From Schlegelella_A sp038318385 (GTDB lineage: Bacteria; Pseudomonadota; Gammaproteobacteria; Burkholderiales; Burkholderiaceae_C), in the NCBI GenBank assembly GCA_038318385.1, contig JBBQCD010000015.1, positions 6,586 through 70,585 on the forward strand: a stretch of 64,000 nucleotides of DNA, in the 5' to 3' direction. The notes under the pieces are model-generated. The model searched no databases and had not been told where the DNA came from. It saw nothing but the letters and a program-made list of their open reading frames with translations. The first letter of the stretch is position 1. Each line of letters starts with the position of its first letter. The translations under genes were made by a program, and so were the position numbers. Below, piece by piece: positions 56,480 to 64,000 of the stretch.

Positions 56480-59281
56480 TCAGGACGCCGCGCCTGTGCG
56501 GGCGAGCAATTGTCCGCCGCCGAACGTGGATCGTTCGCCGGTTTTCCCGCCCGGAGAAACGCGGATTGCGCAGTATTTGAACTCCGGGATCTTTCCGTAG
56601 GGATCGAGCGCGGGGTTGGTCAGCATGTTCGCTGCGGCTTCGTAGTAGCAGAAGGGAATGAAGAGCGCGCCGCGCGGAATTCCGTCATCGGCCCGGGCGT
56701 AAAGCGCGACCCGGCCGCGTCGCGATTCGACCGTGAGCATCTCGCCGGGCTCGACACTGAGTGCGGCCAGGTCGAGCGGATGGATGGATGCGACCGGTTC
56801 GGGCTCGATCGCGTCGAGCACCTGCGCGCGTCGCGTCATGCTGCCGGTGTGCCAGTGCTCGAGCTGGCGGCCGGTGATCAGCACCATCGGGTACTCGGCA
56901 TCCGGCCGTTCGGCCGCGGGAATGATGTCGGCCGGTACGAGGCGGCCCAGTCCGCTTTCGGTGGGGAAGTCTTGGGTGAAGACGACGCGGTCGCCGGGAT
57001 CGCCCTCGGCCACGCACGGGTAGGTCACAGAGGACTGCGCTTCCAGGCGCTCCCAGGTGATGCCGGAGATCGACGGCATGGCCCGGCGCATCTCGTCGAA
57101 GACTTCCGCCGGACCGGCGTAGTCCCAGTCGAGCCCCATGCCGCGGGCGACCTGCTGGATGATCCACAGGTCCTGGCGCGCATCGCCGGGCGGGTCGATC
57201 GCCTGGCGGCCGAGTTGAACGAGGCGGTCGGTGTTGGTGAAGGTGCCGGTCTTCTCCGGGAACGCCGATGCCGGCAGGACGACATCGGCGAGGTAGGCGG
57301 TCTCGGTCAGGAAGATGTCCTGCACGACCAGCATCTCGAGGTGGGCGAGGGCTGCGCGCGCATGTCGCACGTCGGGATCGGACATCGCCGGGTTCTCGCC
57401 CATGATGTACATGCCGCGGATCTTGTCGTCATGGACCGCGTCCATGATCTCGACCACTGTCAGGCCCGGATTCGGGTCCAGCGCGGTGTCCCAGAGGCTC
57501 TCGAACTTCGCCCGCGCCTGCGGCTCGGCGACGCGCTGGTAGTCCGGGTACATCATCGGGATCAGGCCGGCGTCGGACGCGCCCTGGACGTTGTTCTGCC
57601 CGCGCAGCGGGTGCAAGCCGGTTCCGGGGCGGCCGATCTGCCCGGTCATCAGCGACAGCGCGATCAGGCAGCGCGCGTTGTCGGTGCCGTGCACGTGCTG
57701 CGAGATGCCCATGCCCCAGAGGATCATCGAGGCCTTCGATGTCGCGAACATCCGGGCGACCTCGCGGATCGTCTCCGCCGGAATCCCGCAGAGCGGCGCC
57801 ATGGCCTCCGGGCTGTAGCCCTCGACGTTCTTCTTCAGCGCCTCGTAGCCGCTGGTGCGGTCGCGCACGAAGGCGGTATCGACCAGTTCTTCCGCCACGA
57901 TCGTGTGCATCATCGCGTTCAAGAGTGCGACGTCGGTGTCCGGCTTGAACTGCAGGTAGTGGGTCGCATGGCGCGCGAGTTCGCTGCGCCGCGGATCGGC
58001 GAGGATCAGTCGCGTCCCGGCCTTGACGGCATTCTTGATCCAGGTCGCGGCCACCGGGTGGTTGACCACGGGGTTGGCCCCGATCACCAGGACCACGTCG
58101 GCGAACTCGACATCGCGCACCGGATTGGACACCGCGCCCGAGCCCAGGCCCTCGAGGAGCGCCGCGACGCTCGACGCGTGGCACAGGCGCGTGCAGTGAT
58201 CGACATTGTTGGTGCGAAAGCCCGTGCGCACCAGCTTCTGAAAGAGGTAGGCCTCCTCGTTGCTGCCCTTGGCCGAACCGAAGCCGCTCAGCGCCTGCGG
58301 TCCGTGCTCGTCGCGGATGCGTCGCAGCGAACCGGTCGCCACGGCCAGGGCCTCCTCCCATGTCGCTTCGCGGAAGACCGACAGCACGGCGCCGGGATCC
58401 ATCGTGAAGTCGGCCGACTTCGGCGCATCGTCGCGGCGGATCAGCGGTCGTGTCAGGCGCTGCTGGTGGTGGACGTAATCGAAGCCATAGCGGCCCTTGA
58501 CACAGAGCCGCCCCTCGTTGGCGGGCCCGTTCCGGCCGTCGACGCGGATGATCTTCTCGTCCTTGACCTGATAGGTCAGCTGGCAGCCGACGCCGCAGTA
58601 CGGGCACACCGAGTCGACGCTGCGATCGACCTCCACCATGCCGGCGTTTCGGGCCGGCGTCAGGGCACCGGTCGGGCAGGCTCTCACGCACTCGCCGCAG
58701 GCCACGCAGGTGCTGGCTCCCATCGCATCGTCGAGGTCGAAAACGATGGCCGAGTGGCCGCCGCTGTAGGCATAGCCGATCACGTCGTTGACCTGCTCTT
58801 CGCGGCAGGCGCGCACGCAGCGGGTGCATTGGATGCAAGCGTCGAGGTTGACCGCGATCGCCGGATGCGAAAGGTCCGCCGGCGGGTTCACTCGCGGCGC
58901 GAAACGCGGCTCACCGATTGCCAGTGCCTCGGTCCAGAAGTCGAGTTCCGAGTCCGGCTTGTAGGTCCGGTCCGGCATGTCGCTGGCCAGCAGCTCCAGC
59001 ACCATCTTCTGCGAATGCAGCGCGCGCGGGCTGTTCGTCGTGACCTCCATGCCGGCCTGGGCAACGCGGCAGCACGAGGCCGCAAGGACGCGCTCGCCCT
59101 TGATCTCGACCATGCAGGCGCGGCAGTTGCCGTCGGGCCGCATGCCTTCCATGTAGCACAGGTGCGGGATCTCGATGCCGTGGCGCTGCGCCGTGCGGAT
59201 CAGCGTCTCGCCGGCAAGTGCGTCGACCGCGCTGCCGTTCAGCGTGATCGGGATGGTGGCTTCCTGCAGGACGGCGCTCAT
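56480..59281 (-). CDS. fdhF: NAD-dependent formate dehydrogenase alpha subunit
   Basis: 933 residues. Order of cofactor sites: a [2Fe-2S] ferredoxin-like domain (LCYMEGMRPDGNCRACMVE), two [4Fe-4S] clusters (CIQCTRCVRACREE and CVACGECVRACPTGAL), then the molybdopterin domain with CPYCGVGC and the metal ligand Cys in VDHCTRLCHASS, where E. coli FdhF has selenocysteine. No Cys follows the His at ALHSQKM, so the His-Cys3 cluster of NuoG-like proteins is absent. Oxidises formate to CO2 with Mo or W bis-MGD. It resembles the two-subunit Fdh1-type of methylotrophs from memory. The start is 6 bases after the beta-subunit stop. Confidence 0.94.
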   Translation of the reverse strand: MSAVLQEATIPITLNGSAVDALAGETLIRTAQRHGIEIPHLCYMEGMRPDGNCRACMVEIKGERVLAASCCRVAQAGMEVTTNSPRALHSQKMVLELLASDMPDRTYKPDSELDFWTEALAIGEPRFAPRVNPPADLSHPAIAVNLDACIQCTRCVRACREEQVNDVIGYAYSGGHSAIVFDLDDAMGASTCVACGECVRACPTGALTPARNAGMVEVDRSVDSVCPYCGVGCQLTYQVKDEKIIRVDGRNGPANEGRLCVKGRYGFDYVHHQQRLTRPLIRRDDAPKSADFTMDPGAVLSVFREATWEEALAVATGSLRRIRDEHGPQALSGFGSAKGSNEEAYLFQKLVRTGFRTNNVDHCTRLCHASSVAALLEGLGSGAVSNPVRDVEFADVVLVIGANPVVNHPVAATWIKNAVKAGTRLILADPRRSELARHATHYLQFKPDTDVALLNAMMHTIVAEELVDTAFVRDRTSGYEALKKNVEGYSPEAMAPLCGIPAETIREVARMFATSKASMILWGMGISQHVHGTDNARCLIALSLMTGQIGRPGTGLHPLRGQNNVQGASDAGLIPMMYPDYQRVAEPQARAKFESLWDTALDPNPGLTVVEIMDAVHDDKIRGMYIMGENPAMSDPDVRHARAALAHLEMLVVQDIFLTETAYLADVVLPASAFPEKTGTFTNTDRLVQLGRQAIDPPGDARQDLWIIQQVARGMGLDWDYAGPAEVFDEMRRAMPSISGITWERLEAQSSVTYPCVAEGDPGDRVVFTQDFPTESGLGRLVPADIIPAAERPDAEYPMVLITGRQLEHWHTGSMTRRAQVLDAIEPEPVASIHPLDLAALSVEPGEMLTVESRRGRVALYARADDGIPRGALFIPFCYYEAAANMLTNPALDPYGKIPEFKYCAIRVSPGGKTGERSTFGGGQLLARTGAAS

Positions 59282-59287
59282 GGGCTC

Positions 59288-60973
<1,686 letters not shown>

Positions 60974-61017
60974 GGGGTCGGGCGTCGAAGTCGGATCAGG
61001 TCTCGCCTCGCTCGCGT

Positions 61018-63147
61018 TCAGAGCAGGCCGGCGCCCCGCGCCCACTGGTATTTGGCGCCGAGCACCGCGACCGGGATCTCGGTGGAGTACGCATAGGCGG
61101 GGATGCCGTGGGCATACAGGTACTCCGCCGCTTCCTCGACCTCGACGTCGCCAGCGAGCGAGGCGACGATCGGCTTGTCGAAGCCCTGGGCGCGCATCTC
61201 GTCGCGGACCTCGACCATCAGCTTCGCGAAGACCATCGGAGGCGTCACGATGGTGTGCCAGTAGCCGAGGATCAGGGCGTGGATGCGTTCGTCCTGAAGC
61301 CCCAGCTTGACGGTGTTCTGGTAGGTCTTCGGCGGCTCGCCACCCGTGATGTCGACCGGATTGCCGGCGGCACCGAACGGCGGGATGAACTTGCGGAATG
61401 CGGCGTCGAGGTCCGCCGGCATCGCCATCAGCGACAGGCCGTTGTCGATGCATGCGTCCGACAGCAGCACGCCGGAGCCGCCGGCGCCGGTGATGATCAG
61501 CACGTTCTCGCCCTTGGGTGTTGGCAGCACCGGCACGCCGCGCGCGAAGTCGAGCAGGTCGCGCAGGCTGCGCGCGCGGATCACGCCGGACTGCTTCAGC
61601 ACGTCCTCGTAGATTTTGTCGTTGCCGGCAAGGGCCCCCGTGTGCGAGCTCGCCGCCTTGGCCCCGGCGGAGGTGCGGCCGGCCTTCAGCATGATGACCG
61701 GCTTCTTCTTCGAGACCCGCTTGGCGACCTCGGCGAAGGCGCGGCCGTCCTTCAGGTCCTCGCAGTGCTGGGCGATGACCTTGGTGTTCGGGTCCTGCTC
61801 GAAGAAGATCAGCAGGTCGTCCTCGTCGATGTCGGACTTGTTGCCGAGGCCGACGATGGCCGAGACGCCCATCTTGGCCGAACGGGAAAAGCCGATGATC
61901 GCCATGCCGATGCCGCCCGACTGCGACGACAGCGCCACCGAGCCCTTGACGTCGTAGGCGGTGCAGAAGGTCGCGCAGAGGTTGGCCGGGGTGTAGTAGA
62001 AGCCGTAGATGTTCGGCCCCATCAGGCGGATGTTGTACTTGCGGCCGATCGCCACGAGCTCGTCCTGCAGCTCGTGCTGGCCGGTCTCGGCGAAGCCGGA
62101 GGGGATCAGCACCGCGCCGGCGATCTTCTTCTCGCCGCATTCGGTCAGGGCGCCGGCGACCAGCTTGGCGGGGATCGCGAACACCGCGGTGTCGATCTCG
62201 CCGGGCACGTCCTTGACGCTCTTGTAGGCCTTGTGGCCCATGATCTCCTCGGCCTTCGGGTGGATCGGGTAGATCTGCCCCTGGTAGCCGCCGTTGATCA
62301 GGTTCTTCATCACCGAGTTGCCGATCTTGCCGGTCTCGTCGGAAGCGCCGATCACCGCCAGCGACTTGGGGTTCATGATCCGCGTCATGCTCTTCAGCAC
62401 GTCGGCCTCGGCCGGCCGGTAGCGCGGTGTCTTCGCGGCGAAGTCGACGACGATGCGGACATCGGCGGCGATCGCGCCGCGCCGGCTGGCGAACACCGGG
62501 TTCAAGTCCATCTCGGCGATCTCGGGGAAGTCGCTGACGAGCTGGCTGACCTGGACGATCAGCGTCGCGAGGGCGTCGCGGTCGACCGGGTCGCTGCCAC
62601 GCACGCCCTTGAGCATCTCGGCCGCCTGGATGCCGTCGAGCATCGACATGGCATCCTCGCGCGTCGCCGGCGCGAGGCGGAAGGTGATGTCCTTGAGCAC
62701 CTCGACGAGCACGCCGCCGAGTCCGAAGGCGACGAGCTTGCCGAAGCTGCCGTCGGTGACCGCGCCGACGATGACCTCCTGGCCGCCCTGGATCATCTGC
62801 TGGACCTGCACGCCGACGATCGTCGCGTCGGACTTGTACTTCTTCGCGTTGGCCAGGATCGTGTCGTAGCCGCTGGCCGCATCGGCCGCGCTCTTCACGC
62901 CGACCAGCACGCCGCCGGCCTCGGTCTTGTGCAGGATGTCCGGCGAGACGATCTTCATCACCACCGGGAATCCCATCGTCGTGGCGAGCTTCTGGGCTTC
63001 CGCGGCGCTGGACGCGACGCCTTCCTGCGGCACAGCGATGCCGTAGGCGTCGCAGACCAGCTTGCCTTCGGGAGCCGTCAGTGAATCGCGCCCCGCGGCC
63101 TTGACGCTGTCGAGAATCTTCCGGACCTTCTGCTTGTCGTTTGCCAT
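61018..63147 (-). CDS. NDP-forming acyl-CoA synthetase (acetate-CoA ligase family)
   Basis: 709 residues. Order: ATP-grasp (about 20-235) with a possible phosphohistidine H73 (ILHKTEAGGV), CoA-binding Rossmann domain (from about 255, LAVIGASDETGKIG), then the ligase domains with the main phosphohistidine H502 (ASSHTGALAG). The usual alpha-beta order of the family is reversed. The conserved GPNC-type segment reads MGPNIYGFYYTPA at ~377-389. Members interconvert acyl-CoA plus ADP/Pi with acid plus ATP. Placed between frc and formate dehydrogenase, so formyl-CoA or oxalyl-CoA is a candidate substrate (inference). Start at 63147 preferred over a Met at 63222. Confidence 0.88.
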   Translation of the reverse strand: MANDKQKVRKILDSVKAAGRDSLTAPEGKLVCDAYGIAVPQEGVASSAAEAQKLATTMGFPVVMKIVSPDILHKTEAGGVLVGVKSAADAASGYDTILANAKKYKSDATIVGVQVQQMIQGGQEVIVGAVTDGSFGKLVAFGLGGVLVEVLKDITFRLAPATREDAMSMLDGIQAAEMLKGVRGSDPVDRDALATLIVQVSQLVSDFPEIAEMDLNPVFASRRGAIAADVRIVVDFAAKTPRYRPAEADVLKSMTRIMNPKSLAVIGASDETGKIGNSVMKNLINGGYQGQIYPIHPKAEEIMGHKAYKSVKDVPGEIDTAVFAIPAKLVAGALTECGEKKIAGAVLIPSGFAETGQHELQDELVAIGRKYNIRLMGPNIYGFYYTPANLCATFCTAYDVKGSVALSSQSGGIGMAIIGFSRSAKMGVSAIVGLGNKSDIDEDDLLIFFEQDPNTKVIAQHCEDLKDGRAFAEVAKRVSKKKPVIMLKAGRTSAGAKAASSHTGALAGNDKIYEDVLKQSGVIRARSLRDLLDFARGVPVLPTPKGENVLIITGAGGSGVLLSDACIDNGLSLMAMPADLDAAFRKFIPPFGAAGNPVDITGGEPPKTYQNTVKLGLQDERIHALILGYWHTIVTPPMVFAKLMVEVRDEMRAQGFDKPIVASLAGDVEVEEAAEYLYAHGIPAYAYSTEIPVAVLGAKYQWARGAGLL

Positions 63148-63202
63148 GTCTGCCTCACTGGATTTCGGGGTGCGCCGGAGCGCGGCTGGCTGCGTCACGG
63201 TC

Positions 63203-64000
63203 CTAGACGACCTTGGACGCATGCAGCGCCGCGATCTGGTCGGCGTTGTAGCCGAGTTCGGCCAGGACCTCGTCGGTGTGCTCGCCGAGCAGCGGCGAAC
63301 GCTTGACTTCGGTCGGGCTGTCCGACATCTTGATCGGGTTGCCCACGCTGAGGTACTTGCCGCGGGTCGGATGGTCGACCTCGACGATGGTGCCGGTGGC
63401 GCGCAGCGCCGGCTCCTCGGCGATCTCCTTCATCGAGAGGATCGGCCCGCAGGGGATGTCGAACTTGTTGAGGATGTCCATGGCCTCGAACTTGGTCTTG
63501 GTCATCGTCCATTCCTCGATCCGCGCGAAGATCGACTTCAGATGCGGAAGGCGGGCGGTCGGGGTGGCGTAGTGCGGGTCGGTGATCCAGTTCTCCTCGC
63601 CGATCACCTTGCAGATCGCACTCCAGACCGGCGCCTGGGTGATGAAGTAGATGTAGGCGTTCGGGTCGGTCTGCCAGCCCTTGCACTTGAGGATCCATCC
63701 CGGCTGGCCGCCGCCCGAGGCATTGCCGGCGCGCGGCACCGCCTCGCCGAAGCCGATGTCGGGGAACTGCGGGTACTCCTTCATCACGCCGGTGCGGTCG
63801 AGGCGCTGCTGGTCGCGCAGCTTGACGCGGCACAAATTGAGCACCCCGTCCTGCATCGCCGCCAGCACCTTCTGCCCGCGGCCCGTGGTGTTGCGCTGAT
63901 ACAGCGCGGCGACGATGCCGAGCGCCAGGTGGAGACCGGTGCCGCTGTCGCCGATCTGCGCGCCGGTGACGAGCGGAGGGCCGTCGTCGAAGCCGGTGGT
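63203..64000 (-). CDS. frc: Formyl-CoA:oxalate CoA-transferase, 5' end outside the window
   Basis: C-terminal ~265 residues of a class III CoA-transferase. Frc features: TTGFDDGPPLVTGAQIGDSG, GRGQKVLAAMQDGVLNLCRVK, KLRDQQRLDRTG, the glycine loop GNASGGGQPGWILKCKGW with NAYIYF, and DIPCGPILSMKEIAEEP. The frame is open to the window edge, so the start and the N-terminal catalytic Asp lie outside. Frc moves CoA from formyl-CoA to oxalate. The next gene, 55 bases on, is the NDP-forming ligase. Oxalyl-CoA decarboxylase is expected near but is not in the window. Confidence 0.93.
   Translation of the reverse strand, partial: TTGFDDGPPLVTGAQIGDSGTGLHLALGIVAALYQRNTTGRGQKVLAAMQDGVLNLCRVKLRDQQRLDRTGVMKEYPQFPDIGFGEAVPRAGNASGGGQPGWILKCKGWQTDPNAYIYFITQAPVWSAICKVIGEENWITDPHYATPTARLPHLKSIFARIEEWTMTKTKFEAMDILNKFDIPCGPILSMKEIAEEPALRATGTIVEVDHPTRGKYLSVGNPIKMSDSPTEVKRSPLLGEHTDEVLAELGYNADQIAALHASKVV

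Overview
The window is about 64 kb of GC-rich, densely coding bacterial DNA with no tRNA, rRNA, CRISPR array, insertion sequence or prophage that I can see. Gene content and order (pyrG-kdsA-eno-ftsB, MoxR/DUF58/TgpA, TctABC and TRAP transporters, DarP/YjgA, PmbA, YbiB, RpsU-YqeY) point to a betaproteobacterium, probably Burkholderiales. This placement is inference from family knowledge, not from a search.

Layout. 1-6650: three coupled genes of an amidoligase-type module (transglutaminase/DUF2126, permuted ATP-grasp fused to alpha-E, second transglutaminase), then a small 84-residue ORF behind a perfect inverted repeat. 7061-12232 (minus): MoxR ATPase, DUF58, TgpA-like transglutaminase and a lytic transglycosylase. 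12270-16023 (plus): HDAC-like hydrolase, MscS channel, an SDR-fold protein carrying the full halohydrin dehalogenase signature, and a DUF1080 lipoprotein. 16102-19954: a LysR regulator divergent from an apparent operon of two cupins, a small exported peptide, a hemerythrin-like protein and a membrane-anchored dihaem cytochrome c, with a perfect LysR-type palindrome at the regulator start. 19973-29257: a MalT/LuxR-type ATPase regulator, a DUF455 protein, gamma-carbonic anhydrase, a hydratase, Hsp33, two zinc-ribbon membrane proteins and a CopD-like protein. 29309-39206 (minus): nicotinamide riboside salvage (PnuC and kinase), ftsB-eno-kdsA-pyrG, and a coupled mutS-Anbu-hydrolase block. 39355-46866: a Fic protein with an altered motif, then housekeeping genes (suhB, trmJ, cysE, mog, darP, pmbA) and a TRAP binding protein. 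46981-53052 (minus): TRAP permeases, rpsU-yqeY behind a near-consensus promoter, a flavoprotein and YbiB.

53210-64000 (minus) is the most coherent metabolic region. Formyl-CoA:oxalate CoA-transferase (cut by the window end), an NDP-forming acyl-CoA synthetase, a two-subunit NAD-dependent formate dehydrogenase and a complete tripartite tricarboxylate-type transporter all read in the same direction. Together they look like an oxalate uptake and oxidation locus in which formyl-CoA and formate are the intermediates; oxalyl-CoA decarboxylase itself is not in the window and would be expected just outside it.

The points most worth follow-up are the halohydrin dehalogenase candidate, the LysR/cupin/hemerythrin/cytochrome operon, the NDP-forming ligase and TctABC in the oxalate locus, the Fic protein with Lys replacing the acidic motif residue, and the separation of Anbu from its usual transglutaminase/ATP-grasp partners.
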